Positions 32,496-41,500 of a stretch of 64,000 nucleotides of DNA are shown one piece after another. Origin of the DNA: Fimenecus sp045613685 (GTDB lineage Bacteria; Bacillota; Clostridia; Oscillospirales; Acutalibacteraceae). Both the position numbers and the translations under genes were made by a program. The stretch lies in contig JAZLBL010000014.1 in assembly GCA_045613685.1 (NCBI GenBank), positions 13,549 to 77,548 on the forward strand. Direction: 5' to 3'. The stretch's first letter is position 1. The number at the start of each line of letters is the position of its first letter. The notes under the pieces were generated by a model. The model made no database searches and was not told where the DNA came from. It worked only from the letters and a program-made list of their open reading frames with translations.

Positions 32496-32903
32496 ATGAT
32501 TATAATGTCAGTGGATTATGGCGATGTGAGAACAGGAATTGCAGTTTGCGATAAAATGCAAATTTTAGCTTCACCCGTATGTGTAATCACCGAAAAAAAC
32601 AGAGATGTTCTTGTTGAGAAAATCGCAGAATTAGCAAAAGAGAGAAATGTCGAGCGCATTTGCGTAGGGCTACCACAGAATATGGATGGAAGTTATGGTT
32701 TTCGCAGTGATGCTTGCCGTGAACTTGGCAAAATGCTCGAAGAAAAAACAGGTTTAACTGTTGTTTTTCAGAATGAAAGATTAACAACAGTTTCAGCTCA
32801 TAATATTCTCAATGCAGTTGATGTTCGAGGCAAAAAACGCAAAGCAGTTGTTGACGCTGTTTCTGCGGTGCTCATTCTCGAAGATTATATGAGAACAGTC
32901 TAA
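32496..32903 (+). CDS. ruvX: YqgF/RuvX family nuclease (putative Holliday junction resolvase)
   Basis: 135 residues, RNase H-like fold with D7 in S-V-D-Y-G-D-V-R-T-G, I-C-V-G-L-P-Q-N-M-D-G, E in Q-N-E-R-L-T-T and D in V-D-A-V-S-A. The essential role of the family in bacteria is rRNA processing or DNA recombination. Follows the PBP gene by 53 nt. Confidence 0.9.
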   Translation: MIIMSVDYGDVRTGIAVCDKMQILASPVCVITEKNRDVLVEKIAELAKERNVERICVGLPQNMDGSYGFRSDACRELGKMLEEKTGLTVVFQNERLTTVSAHNILNAVDVRGKKRKAVVDAVSAVLILEDYMRTV

Positions 32904-32920
32904 AAAGTGACAAAATAAAT

Positions 32921-32956
32921 GCTTGATACCGTGTAAAATGGTATCAAGCTTTTTTT
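32921..32956 (+). terminator. terminator after ruvX
   Basis: GCTTGATACC (32921-32930) with GGTATCAAGC (32940-32949), then TTTTTTT. Confidence 0.95.
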
Positions 32957-32970
32957 GTGTGGTGATTTAA

Positions 32971-33771
32971 TTGATTGTATATGTTGATGTGCTCATTGTA
33001 ATCAATATTCTTGTGAATTATTTTATGCTTTTAGCAGTAAAAACAATTTCAAGAATGGATACCACACGATTTAGGATTTTGCTCGGCTCAATAGTGGGTG
33101 GATTATCGTCATTACTACTATTTTTAGATGATTTAGGCATCATAATGACACTTTTAAAGGTGCTTTCAGCGGTGCTAATGTCAATCATAACATTTGGAAT
33201 AAAACCCATCAAAAAACTAATAAGAGCAACTTTTTGGCTGTTTGCAATATGCTTTATCTTTGGTGGAACAATGTTCGCGATTTATATGTTCACCGAGATT
33301 GATATTATGCTTTATAATAACGGAATTGTGTATTTTGATATTGATATTACATTCCTTGTGATATGTTCTGTAATTGCTTATGTGGTTATTACTTTTATCT
33401 CAAAATTGACTGATAAAAAAGCACCAAAATCAAAAGAATATTACATAAAAATTCAAACAGACAAAAAGACGATTTCTTGCCATAGTTTAATGGATACGGG
33501 CAATAATCTTCGTGAGCCTTTTTCAAATTATCCCGTAATAATGATGGATAAAACGATGTTTTGTGACTTGTTTGACGAAAATGATAAAATGCGACTTATT
33601 CCCGTGACAACGGTTAGTGGTGAAACACTTTTAAAAGCATACAGACCAATATTTATTGAAATAGGTGACTACAAAACCGATAAAGTGTATATAGCCGAAA
33701 GCCTTGCACCATTAGACGAATATAAAATAATTTTGAATATAAATCTTGAAGGAGAAATACATAATGACTAA
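32971..33771 (+). CDS. spoIIGA: sigma-E processing peptidase SpoIIGA
   Basis: 266 residues. Five N-terminal membrane helices (to about 150) followed by an aspartic-protease-like cytoplasmic domain with D175-T-G-N-N. It cleaves the pro-sequence of pro-sigma-E in the mother cell after a signal from the forespore (SpoIIR). TTG start with GGTGAT ahead. It overlaps sigE by 8 nt, giving translational coupling. Confidence 0.92.
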   Translation: MIVYVDVLIVINILVNYFMLLAVKTISRMDTTRFRILLGSIVGGLSSLLLFLDDLGIIMTLLKVLSAVLMSIITFGIKPIKKLIRATFWLFAICFIFGGTMFAIYMFTEIDIMLYNNGIVYFDIDITFLVICSVIAYVVITFISKLTDKKAPKSKEYYIKIQTDKKTISCHSLMDTGNNLREPFSNYPVIMMDKTMFCDLFDENDKMRLIPVTTVSGETLLKAYRPIFIEIGDYKTDKVYIAESLAPLDEYKIILNINLEGEIHND

Positions 33772-34468
33772 ATTAAAACTGTTTTTACAAAAATTATATC
33801 TTCGTTTTTTAAAGCGAGGGGTTTACTATATTAATGGTCCAATGTCTTTGCCAGAGCCACTTTCAAAAGAAGAAGAGCAACTTTTGAGTGAGCAACTTAC
33901 AAATGGTGACGATAAAGCCCGCGAAAAGCTTATAGTACATAATTTAAGATTAGTTGTATATATAGCGAAAAAGTTTGAAAGTTCAGGAGTTAATATTGAA
34001 GACTTGATTTCAATAGGTACAATAGGTCTTATTAAAGCTGTCAATACATTTTCTCCCGAAAAAAATATAAAACTTGCAACCTATGCGTCCCGTTGTATTG
34101 AAAATGAGATTTTGATGTATCTTCGCAAAATTGCATCACAAAAAATGGAAATTTCTCTTGATGAGCCACTTAATACCGATTGGGACGGCAACGAGTTAAT
34201 GTTAGCTGATGTTTTGGGCAGTGAAGGGGATGAAATAAGTCGTGAAATTGAAGAAGACGATGAAAAAAGAATGGTTATGGAAATCATTAAAACATTGCCT
34301 GAAAGAGAAAGAATAATTATTGATATGAGGTTTGGTTTGGGTGATAAAGAAGAATTAACTCAAAAAGAAGTTGCCGATAAATTAGGCATTTCACAGAGCT
34401 ATATTTCAAGACTCGAAAAAAGAATAATCAAGCGTATTGGTGATAAGTTAAAAGCTATGTCAAAATAG
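33764..34468 (+). CDS. sigE: sporulation sigma factor SigE (pro-sigma-E)
   Basis: 234 residues. Regions 2 and 4 closely follow SigE: N-L-R-L-V-V-Y-I-A-K-K-F, D-L-I-S-I-G-T-I-G-L-I-K-A-V-N and I-S-Q-S-Y-I-S-R-L-E-K-R. The basic pro-sequence (about 1-28) ends with V-Y-Y-I-N-G, close to the usual cleavage site. Early mother-cell sigma factor, activated by SpoIIGA encoded just upstream. ATG at 33764 lies inside the end of spoIIGA after GAAGGAG; the open frame extends 6 codons further without support. Confidence 0.97.
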   Translation: MTKLKLFLQKLYLRFLKRGVYYINGPMSLPEPLSKEEEQLLSEQLTNGDDKAREKLIVHNLRLVVYIAKKFESSGVNIEDLISIGTIGLIKAVNTFSPEKNIKLATYASRCIENEILMYLRKIASQKMEISLDEPLNTDWDGNELMLADVLGSEGDEISREIEEDDEKRMVMEIIKTLPERERIIIDMRFGLGDKEELTQKEVADKLGISQSYISRLEKRIIKRIGDKLKAMSK

Positions 34469-34520
34469 TAAAAAATATTTAAAATATTTTTAAAAAACTA
34501 TGTTAAAAACTAAACAAATG

Positions 34521-34529
34521 TGATATAAT
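34521..34529 (+). promoter_or_regulatory. extended -10 promoter of the redox/fucosidase operon
   Basis: TG-A-TATAAT, an extended -10 element 61 nt before the start of the first gene; only a poor -35 (TGTTAA) stands 17 nt upstream. Confidence 0.55.
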
Positions 34530-34590
34530 GTACAAGATAATGAATAAAATGTCGATTTATGATGTTTTAAAGAAAAAGAAGGGTGTATTT

Positions 34591-36021
34591 ATGACTTATG
34601 ATGTAGCAATTGTAGGTGCCGGTGTTGTCGGTGGTTTAATTGCTCGTGAACTTAGTCGCTATGAGCTTAATGTTGCTTTGCTCGAAAAATGCAATGACGT
34701 TGCAATGGGCACAACAAAGGCGAACAGTGCAATCGTTCACGGTGGTTTTGACGCTCATAACGGCTCTCTCAAAGCTGAACTTAATGTTAAAGGTACTGCA
34801 ATGATGCCTGAACTCTGCAAGAAACTTTCTGTTCCTTTTAAGAAGAACGGTTCAGTTGTTGTGGCTTTTTCTGACAGTGAAATGGACCACGTTAAAGAAC
34901 TCTATGAACGTGGTGTTAAAAATGGCGTTCCAGAACTTTCAGTAATTGACCAAGCAGAACTTCGCAGAATTGAACCAAATATTAGCGAAAAGGCAGTTGG
35001 TGCACTTCTTTGCGAAAGTGCAGGTATTGTTTGTCCTTATGAACTTACAATCGCAGCGGTTGAAAACGCAGTTACAAATGGTGTTGAATTCATCAGAAAT
35101 TGTGATGTTAAAGCAATCAATGAAAATGCAGATGGTTATGTTCTTGACACAACAGCAGGCGAAATCAATGCAAAATATATTATCAACGCAGCAGGTAATT
35201 TCTCAGATGACCTTGCTCGTATGGTAGGCGACGATTCAATCGAGCTTATTCCAAGAAAAGGTGAATATTATCTTCTTGATAAATCAGTTGGTAATTTAGC
35301 TGTACATACAATTTTCCAATGTCCAAATGAAATGGGTAAAGGTATTCTTGTAACTCCAACAGTTGATGGTAACCTTCTTATTGGTCCAACTGCTATAAAT
35401 CAAGATAGCAAAGAAGATACAGACACAACTCCTGCAGGTCTTATCGAAATCGTTGAAAAAGCGCTTAAATCAGTGCCAATCGTTTCAGCAAGAAATGCTA
35501 TTACATCATTTGCAGGCGTTCGTGCTCATCCAGTTAACGATGATTTTATCATTGCTTGGTGTGATAAGAGTGCAAACTTCTTGAATGTTGCAGGTATCGA
35601 ATCTCCAGGCCTTTCATCTGCTCCTGCAATCGCAACTTATGTTCGTGATATCCTTGCAGAAAAAGTAGAACTCAAAGAAAAAGCTTCTTATACAGATGAA
35701 AGAGAAGAACCTGTTCGTTTCCGTCATATGAGTGATGATGAAAGAGCAGAACTTATTAAGAAGAATCCAGTGTACGGCAGAATCGTTTGCCGTTGCGAAA
35801 CAATAACAGAAGGCGAAATCATCGACGCAATCAAATCTCCTGCAGGTGCTCGTGATGTTGACGGCGTTAAGAGACGTACCCGTGCTGGTATGGGACGTTG
35901 TCAAGGTGGTTTCTGTGGAAGTAAAGTAGTTGAAATCCTTGCTCGTGAACTTGGTGTAGATATGAACGAAATCACAAAGTTCGGCGGAGAGTCAAAGATT
36001 ATTTACGAAAGAACAAAGTGA
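34591..36021 (+). CDS. FAD-dependent glycerol-3-phosphate dehydrogenase-like oxidoreductase with [2Fe-2S] domain
   Basis: 476 residues. N-terminal FAD-binding fold with G-A-G-V-V-G-G (about 8-14), a DAO-type catalytic part like GlpA/GlpO/LhgO, and a C-terminal BFD-like iron-sulfur domain (C-R-C near 403-405, then G-R-C-Q-G-G-F-C near 440). This arrangement is known from the three-gene set with the next two genes, usually called glycerol-3-phosphate dehydrogenase and of unproven substrate. ATG at 34591 after AAGGGTG; 21 codons upstream are open but have no site. Confidence 0.82.
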   Translation: MTYDVAIVGAGVVGGLIARELSRYELNVALLEKCNDVAMGTTKANSAIVHGGFDAHNGSLKAELNVKGTAMMPELCKKLSVPFKKNGSVVVAFSDSEMDHVKELYERGVKNGVPELSVIDQAELRRIEPNISEKAVGALLCESAGIVCPYELTIAAVENAVTNGVEFIRNCDVKAINENADGYVLDTTAGEINAKYIINAAGNFSDDLARMVGDDSIELIPRKGEYYLLDKSVGNLAVHTIFQCPNEMGKGILVTPTVDGNLLIGPTAINQDSKEDTDTTPAGLIEIVEKALKSVPIVSARNAITSFAGVRAHPVNDDFIIAWCDKSANFLNVAGIESPGLSSAPAIATYVRDILAEKVELKEKASYTDEREEPVRFRHMSDDERAELIKKNPVYGRIVCRCETITEGEIIDAIKSPAGARDVDGVKRRTRAGMGRCQGGFCGSKVVEILARELGVDMNEITKFGGESKIIYERTK

Positions 36022-36031
36022 GGTGCTGAAA

Positions 36032-37285
36032 ATGTTGAATTTTGATTTAGCCGTTGTTGGCGGCGGTCCTGCTGGTATGGCAGCAGCGCTTAAAGCAAGA
36101 GAAAACGGTGTTGAAAAAATTATAGTTCTTGAACGTGCTGAAACTCTCGGTGGTATTCTTGAACAGTGCATTCATACAGGTTTCGGTCTTCACTATTTTG
36201 GCGAAGAACTTTCAGGACCTGAATATGCAGGCAGATTTATGAAACTTCTCGCAGATACAGATATCGTTGTTAAAACAGACACAATGGTACTTGATGTTGC
36301 AGAAGATAACACAGTTACAGCAGTTAATAAAAAAGACGGACTTCTTAAAATCAATGCAAAAGCAGTTGTTCTTGCAATGGGTTGTCGTGAAAGACCAAGA
36401 GGAGCACTCAATATCGCAGGTTGCCGTACATCAGGTATTATGACTGCGGGTACTGCTCAGAAATATGTTAATATTGATGGCTATATGCCAGGCCATGAAG
36501 TTGTAATTCTCGGCTCAGGTGATATCGGTCTTATTATGGCTCGTCGTATGACTCTTGAAGGTGCAAAGGTTAAGATGGTTTGCGAACTTATGCCATATTC
36601 AGGCGGTTTGACACGTAATATTGTTCAATGTCTTGATGACTTTGATATTCCTCTTAAACTTTCAACTACAGTTATTGCAACTCATGGTAAAGACAGACTT
36701 GAGGGTGTTACAATCGCAAAGGTTGACGACAAACTTCAACCAATTCCAGGCACAGAAGAATATGTTCCTTGCGATACATTGATGCTTTCAGTTGGTCTTA
36801 TTCCTGAAAATGAACTTTCAAAGAATGCAGGACTTGAGCTTGACAGAATCACAAATGGTCCACGTGTTGACGAATATCGCGAAACAGAGCAAAAAGGCGT
36901 GTTTGCTTGTGGTAACGTTCTTCAGGTGCATGACCTTGTTGACTATGTTACAGAAGAAAGCCAGATTGCAGGTCTTGGTGCTGCTAAGTTTATTAAAGGC
37001 GAAAAAGTTACAGGTGACTGTGTTTATACAGAAGGTATCAACGGTGTTCGTTACATCGTTCCACAGAGAATTAACTGTGCAACAGATACTGACGTTAAAC
37101 TCTATTTCCGTGTAGGTGCAGTTTATAATAAGGCTAAAATTATTGTTGAATGTAATGGTGAAGAAATTCTTTCAAAGAAAAAGGTTAAACTTTGCCCAGG
37201 TGAAATGGAATATGTTACACTTAAACAGTCTGTAATCAGTTCGTTGCCTGCAGATTCAAAAATTATCGTTAGAGTGGAGGCGTAA
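36032..37285 (+). CDS. FAD/NAD(P)-dependent oxidoreductase subunit
   Basis: 417 residues. Pyridine nucleotide-disulfide type fold: G-G-G-P-A-G-M-A-A-A for FAD near residue 10 and L-G-S-G-D-I-G-L for NAD near 160. It sits between the FAD/[2Fe-2S] subunit and DUF1667, the common three-gene order in Firmicutes and Thermotogae, and probably passes electrons between them. GAGGTG precedes the ATG. Confidence 0.82.
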   Translation: MLNFDLAVVGGGPAGMAAALKARENGVEKIIVLERAETLGGILEQCIHTGFGLHYFGEELSGPEYAGRFMKLLADTDIVVKTDTMVLDVAEDNTVTAVNKKDGLLKINAKAVVLAMGCRERPRGALNIAGCRTSGIMTAGTAQKYVNIDGYMPGHEVVILGSGDIGLIMARRMTLEGAKVKMVCELMPYSGGLTRNIVQCLDDFDIPLKLSTTVIATHGKDRLEGVTIAKVDDKLQPIPGTEEYVPCDTLMLSVGLIPENELSKNAGLELDRITNGPRVDEYRETEQKGVFACGNVLQVHDLVDYVTEESQIAGLGAAKFIKGEKVTGDCVYTEGINGVRYIVPQRINCATDTDVKLYFRVGAVYNKAKIIVECNGEEILSKKKVKLCPGEMEYVTLKQSVISSLPADSKIIVRVEA

Positions 37286-37289
37286 TAAT

Positions 37290-37652
37290 ATGGAAAAAAG
37301 AGAACTTGTATGCGTTGCATGTCCTTTAGGTTGTCCAATTACTGTTACACTTGACGATAATGGTGCAGTTACAGATGTTAAAGGTAATACTTGCAAACGT
37401 GGTGAAGCTTATGCTCATACAGAATGCACAAACCCAACAAGAATGCTCACAACAACTGTTAAGGTTGAGGGTGGCAATGCTTATGTTGTGCCTGTTAAAT
37501 CAGCAAACCCAATTCCAAAGGGTATGATGATGGAATGCATGGAAGTTATAAATAAAGCGTCTATCAAAGCTCCTGTTAATATCGGTGATGTTGTTATTGA
37601 AAACATTCTCGGTACAGGCGTTGATATTGTTGCGACAAATTATGCAGAATAA
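37290..37652 (+). CDS. DUF1667 protein
   Basis: 120 residues. Cys-rich start C-V-A-C-P-L-G-C-P and a fourth Cys in G-N-T-C-K-R-G, the usual DUF1667 pattern; likely a metal or Fe-S site. Third gene of the redox set, 4 nt after the oxidoreductase. Its last 11 nt overlap the next gene. Confidence 0.9.
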   Translation: MEKRELVCVACPLGCPITVTLDDNGAVTDVKGNTCKRGEAYAHTECTNPTRMLTTTVKVEGGNAYVVPVKSANPIPKGMMMECMEVINKASIKAPVNIGDVVIENILGTGVDIVATNYAE

Positions 37653-39066
37653 AAAAAGTTATGAGATAGCGGCGGAAGTAATTCCGTCGCTTCGTCAGTT
37701 AGAATGGCAAAAATTAGAAATGTACGCCTTCTGTCATTTTGGTACAAACACATTCACAGGTCGTGAATGGGGAGATGGCACAGCATCACCAAGCGTATTT
37801 AATCCTAAAAAACTCGATGCTCGGCAATGGGCAAGAGAAATTAAAAACGCAGGTATGAAAGCCATTATTCTCACTTGCAAGCATCACGATGGTTTCTGTC
37901 TTTGGCCAAGTGAATACACAGATTATAGCGTGAAAAACAGTCCTTATAAAAACGGAAATGGCGATGTAGTGCGAGAAGTATCCGACGCTTGCCGTGAATA
38001 TGGGCTTAAATTCGGTGTGTACTTATCTCCTTGGGATAGACACGAAAAAAACTATGGTACAGGTGAAGAATATAATAAATATTTTAGAAATCAACTTACA
38101 GAACTTGCAACAAAGTATGGCGACATTTTCTGTTTCTGGTTTGATGGTGCTTGTGGTGAGGGCAAAAACGGTAAAAAGCAAGTGTATGACTGGAATTCAT
38201 ATTTCAGTATAATCAGAGAATTACAACCAAATGCAGTAATCAATATCTGTGGTCCGGATGTCCGTTGGTGTGGCAATGAAGCGGGCAAATCAAGAGAATC
38301 CGAATGGAGTGTAGTCCCTGCATTTATTGGTAATCAGGATTATACTGCCGAGCATTCCCAACAAGTAGATACACCAGAATTCGCTAAAAATGTTGATGCG
38401 AAAACTCAGGATTTAGGTAGCCGAAAAGCCATTGATGGATGCAAAGATTTTATCTGGTATCCTGCAGAAGTTGATGTTTCAATCCGTCCGGGTTGGTTTT
38501 ATCACAGACGAGAAGACTTCAAGGTGAAATCTCTCAAAAAACTTATGAAGATTTATTGGGGTAGTGTTGGTGGCAATTCTTCGTTGCTTCTCAATATTCC
38601 ACCCAATAAAAACGGACTATTAGCTAAAGCCGATGTCCGTGCACTTCGAAAATTTGGTGACGAATTGCAAAAAGAATTCCCCAAAAATCTTTTGATAGAT
38701 TGTATCGCATCTGTATCATCACAAATTGATGATGAACACAATGCTAATAACATCTTAAATGAAAATGGCTATTGGCAATGTGGAGTCGAGGACACACAAC
38801 CCGAAATCAGAATAGACTTTAATTCGCCTGTAATTGCCGATAAAATCGTTTTAAAAGAGAATATAGCAACAGGACAACAGATAGAAAACTTTGATGTCTA
38901 TGGAGATTGTGGCAAGGGTTATGAGAAACTCTGCTCATCAACTATAATCGGAGCAAAACGGATTTGCCGTTTCAAAAAACAAAAACTCAACTCATTGAAA
39001 ATTGTTATTACTTCATATCGTGTGAAAGCAACTCTCAATAAAGTTGAATTATATTGTAAAAAGTAA
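37642..39066 (+). CDS. GH29-type alpha-L-fucosidase with C-terminal F5/8-like domain
   Basis: 474 residues, no signal peptide. The barrel contains F-C-H-F-G-T-N-T-F near 27, K-H-H-D-G-F-C-L-W near 78, W-D-x-H near 132, and F-W-F-D168-G-A-C-G with the likely nucleophile. The last 130 residues look like a coagulation-factor 5/8 type C (discoidin) domain, a sugar-binding fold. The start codon overlaps the end of DUF1667 and has no clear binding site, so translation is probably coupled to it. A downstream start is possible but would remove part of the barrel. Confidence 0.82.
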   Translation: MQNKKSYEIAAEVIPSLRQLEWQKLEMYAFCHFGTNTFTGREWGDGTASPSVFNPKKLDARQWAREIKNAGMKAIILTCKHHDGFCLWPSEYTDYSVKNSPYKNGNGDVVREVSDACREYGLKFGVYLSPWDRHEKNYGTGEEYNKYFRNQLTELATKYGDIFCFWFDGACGEGKNGKKQVYDWNSYFSIIRELQPNAVINICGPDVRWCGNEAGKSRESEWSVVPAFIGNQDYTAEHSQQVDTPEFAKNVDAKTQDLGSRKAIDGCKDFIWYPAEVDVSIRPGWFYHRREDFKVKSLKKLMKIYWGSVGGNSSLLLNIPPNKNGLLAKADVRALRKFGDELQKEFPKNLLIDCIASVSSQIDDEHNANNILNENGYWQCGVEDTQPEIRIDFNSPVIADKIVLKENIATGQQIENFDVYGDCGKGYEKLCSSTIIGAKRICRFKKQKLNSLKIVITSYRVKATLNKVELYCKK

Positions 39067-39072
39067 AAAAAT

Positions 39073-39096
39073 AAGCCGACTCATTTGAGTCGGCTT
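39073..39096. terminator. bidirectional terminator between fucosidase and GPH genes
   Basis: AAGCCGACTC-ATTT-GAGTCGGCTT. A short T-rich stretch follows on each strand, so it serves both convergent genes. Confidence 0.88.
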
Positions 39097-39118
39097 TAAT
39101 ATTTATCGTGATTGATTT

Positions 39119-40699
39119 TTATGCATTAGCAACTTCGCTTGATGCGTCTTCATTCATTTTTTCAAGTCTTTCGCGACGCTTAACTTCAAGGTCTTTGAGC
39201 ATTTGCTCTTTGAATTTACCGTCAACATTGAAGAATAAAAGAGTTACACCATAAAGGAAACGAGCGATTGCAGGGAGTAAACAGAAAACAGCCCAGAAAC
39301 CAAGAAGTGTATTGTAGTTTGATTCAGGGATAATGTTACCGAATTCGTCTTTTCTTGCAACATAACCAACTAATGAAATAACAACACCTGAAAGAAGGTT
39401 TGTAATTGAGTTAGCAGCCTTGCCAAAATAGTTCTGAACTGTCTGAACAAGAGCTTCGTTTCTCATGCCTGTTTTCCATTCGCTATAGTCATAAACGTCA
39501 CCCTGAAGAACAGCACCTGCAACGTTTAAAAGCTGGTTAGGAAGACCGCAAACTGTAAGACAGAATGTAAGCACTGCAAGGTTGATTATCGCATTGTGAC
39601 CTTCCCAGTCAACAAGGAAACCTTTACCATTGTTACCACAAATACCAATAAGGAATGTACCTGCATAAGCAAAACCTGCAAAGATGCCAGATGCAACAGC
39701 AACCTTTTTAGCGCCAAACTTACGGATAAGTTTTGGAGCAAGTGGAACCATAATATAGTTAGGAATACCTGTGAAGATACCTGCGATTGAACCATGAGCA
39801 ACGTTCTTTGAGTTGTGCATCCAGTAGAAACTTTCACTTGCAACACCAACTGATTTGAAACCAGCAAAGAAACCTGAGAGAACAAGAACAAACATTGGTC
39901 TGTTTTTGAAAACATTCTTGAATGATTCAATAACGCCAACTTCCTGCATCTGTTCACGAGAAGCAAGCGGAACTCTTTCTCTCATAGCAGAGAAACCAAA
40001 GAATGCTGTAAATGCGGCAATTACTGTAATTATAACAGCAAATCCTGTATAAATATCCTGCATACCGATAGGATGCTTCCAGTTAACAGTTTTCTGTGGA
40101 AGGAAACCAACGAACATTGATGCAATAGATGGAAGGAATACACCAAAAAGGTCAGCAAACTTTGATGTAGCAATAAGATTGTCACGTTCGTTGTTGTTCG
40201 GAGTAATATTATAAAGCATAATATTCCAAGCACCGAAATATGACATACCAAGGTTATAAACAAATATAGCAATAATAGTCCAGATAACTTTTTGCCACTC
40301 ATGCACAAGGAAAGACGGAGTGGTAAAGAGCATTATCATTGCTACTGCCCAGAATGGTGTAGGAATAACAAGCCATGGACGAAGTCTTCCCCAACGAGTA
40401 CGGGTTCTGTCAATAATCAAACCTGAAATTGAGTCGTCAACCGCGTCATAGATTGTTTCAATGAACATAATGATACCATATGTACTACCTGACATTCCAA
40501 GAAAGCTAATTGCAAAGAACTGACGGAATGCGTTAACATATTGGCTTAAGTTTTTCTGACCGAAAGATGTTAAAAGAAAACCTGCAATTTCTTTTGGACG
40601 CAAATAACGTCTGTCAAGAGCAGAAGCCTGTTCAACATTTGATTCAACAGTGCTTGTTTCAACTTCTTCGGCAACAGTGGTTGTAGTTGTGTTTTCCAC
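39119..40699 (-). CDS. GPH-family sugar:cation symporter
   Basis: 526 residues, about 12 membrane helices. The D-R-T-R-T-R-W-G-R-L-R-P-W block near residue 100 is the mark of glycoside-pentoside-hexuronide (MelB-like) carriers. It brings in glycosides or oligosaccharides with a cation. GTG start with AGGCGTGA ahead. N-terminal cytoplasmic tail of about 35 residues rich in Thr and Glu. It converges with the fucosidase gene, which suggests a shared substrate, but they are not co-transcribed. Confidence 0.88.
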   Translation of the reverse strand: MENTTTTTVAEEVETSTVESNVEQASALDRRYLRPKEIAGFLLTSFGQKNLSQYVNAFRQFFAISFLGMSGSTYGIIMFIETIYDAVDDSISGLIIDRTRTRWGRLRPWLVIPTPFWAVAMIMLFTTPSFLVHEWQKVIWTIIAIFVYNLGMSYFGAWNIMLYNITPNNNERDNLIATSKFADLFGVFLPSIASMFVGFLPQKTVNWKHPIGMQDIYTGFAVIITVIAAFTAFFGFSAMRERVPLASREQMQEVGVIESFKNVFKNRPMFVLVLSGFFAGFKSVGVASESFYWMHNSKNVAHGSIAGIFTGIPNYIMVPLAPKLIRKFGAKKVAVASGIFAGFAYAGTFLIGICGNNGKGFLVDWEGHNAIINLAVLTFCLTVCGLPNQLLNVAGAVLQGDVYDYSEWKTGMRNEALVQTVQNYFGKAANSITNLLSGVVISLVGYVARKDEFGNIIPESNYNTLLGFWAVFCLLPAIARFLYGVTLLFFNVDGKFKEQMLKDLEVKRRERLEKMNEDASSEVANA

Positions 40700-40751
40700 T
40701 TTTCAATCACGCCTTTTTTAAAAAATAAAATTGTTTTAAATATACCAAATT

Positions 40752-40780
40752 AATATACCATAAAATTTCCAAATAATCAA
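40752..40780 (-). promoter_or_regulatory. promoter of the GPH symporter gene
   Basis: TTGATT (40780-40775), 17-nt spacer, TATATT (40757-40752) on the minus strand. Confidence 0.65.
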
Positions 40781-40804
40781 CCAAAAAACGAGTAGTTTTT
40801 GAAA

Positions 40805-41251
40805 TTATTTCAAGTTCTGATAAAAAGCGACAGCAAGTTTGTCACAACGCTCGTTTTCGGGGTGCCCCGCATGGCCTTTTACCCACTCGAATTCATATTC
40901 GTGTTGAGAGAGAAGAGTTAACAGTCTATCCCAAAGGTCAGGGTTTAATGCAGGCTTTTTGTCTGCCTTGCGCCAGTTGTTCTTTTTCCAACCTTCAGCC
41001 CAGCCCTTCGTAATTCCGTTAACTACATAGGAAGAATCAGAATAAATTTTAACTCTGCATTTTCTGTTGAGCGCTTCAAGACCATTGATAACAGCTAACA
41101 GCTCCATTCTGTTATTTGTGGTTTCAATTTCACCACCTGAAAGCTCTTTTTCAATGCCGTTACAACGAAGAATTGCACCCCAACCACCGGGGCCGGGATT
41201 ACCCGAGCAAGCGCCATCAGTAAAAAGTTCAACAAAAGTCAAATTTTCCAT
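40805..41251 (-). CDS. rnhA: ribonuclease HI
   Basis: 148 residues. Catalytic carboxylates are all visible: D12 in F-T-D-G-A-C-S-G-N-P-G, E50 in N-N-R-M-E-L, D72 in Y-S-D-S-S-Y, and D near 137 in N-E-R-C-D-K-L. It cleaves RNA in RNA-DNA hybrids. CGAGGTATTT precedes the ATG. Confidence 0.97.
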   Translation of the reverse strand: MENLTFVELFTDGACSGNPGPGGWGAILRCNGIEKELSGGEIETTNNRMELLAVINGLEALNRKCRVKIYSDSSYVVNGITKGWAEGWKKNNWRKADKKPALNPDLWDRLLTLLSQHEYEFEWVKGHAGHPENERCDKLAVAFYQNLK

Positions 41252-41350
41252 AAATACCTCGTATAAAACTTCAAAATAATAACTAAAATAATTTTAGCAT
41301 ACTTTTTTGATTTTAACAATATAAAAAAGAAATAAGGCATTTATAGTTTC

Positions 41351-41379
41351 TTGACAATGATTTGAAAAAATAGTAATAT
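41351..41379 (+). promoter_or_regulatory. promoter of the RNase J operon
   Basis: TTGACA (41351-41356), 17-nt spacer, TAATAT (41374-41379); a leader of about 115 nt follows, without a feature I recognise. Confidence 0.8.
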
Positions 41380-41500
41380 ATAATGACAATATATTGAGTT
41401 ATTATGTCCATTTGTGAATATATTTAATTATAAACATCATTTTGCAATGCCTTTTGCAAATTACATAGTTTCAAAAACAGAATAATAAAAGGAGGAAAAT

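Noticed and set aside
34528..34590. Longer N-terminus of the FAD oxidoreductase
   Set aside because: It would start at the -10 box of the promoter; the FAD motif normally lies within the first 15 residues, as with the start chosen.
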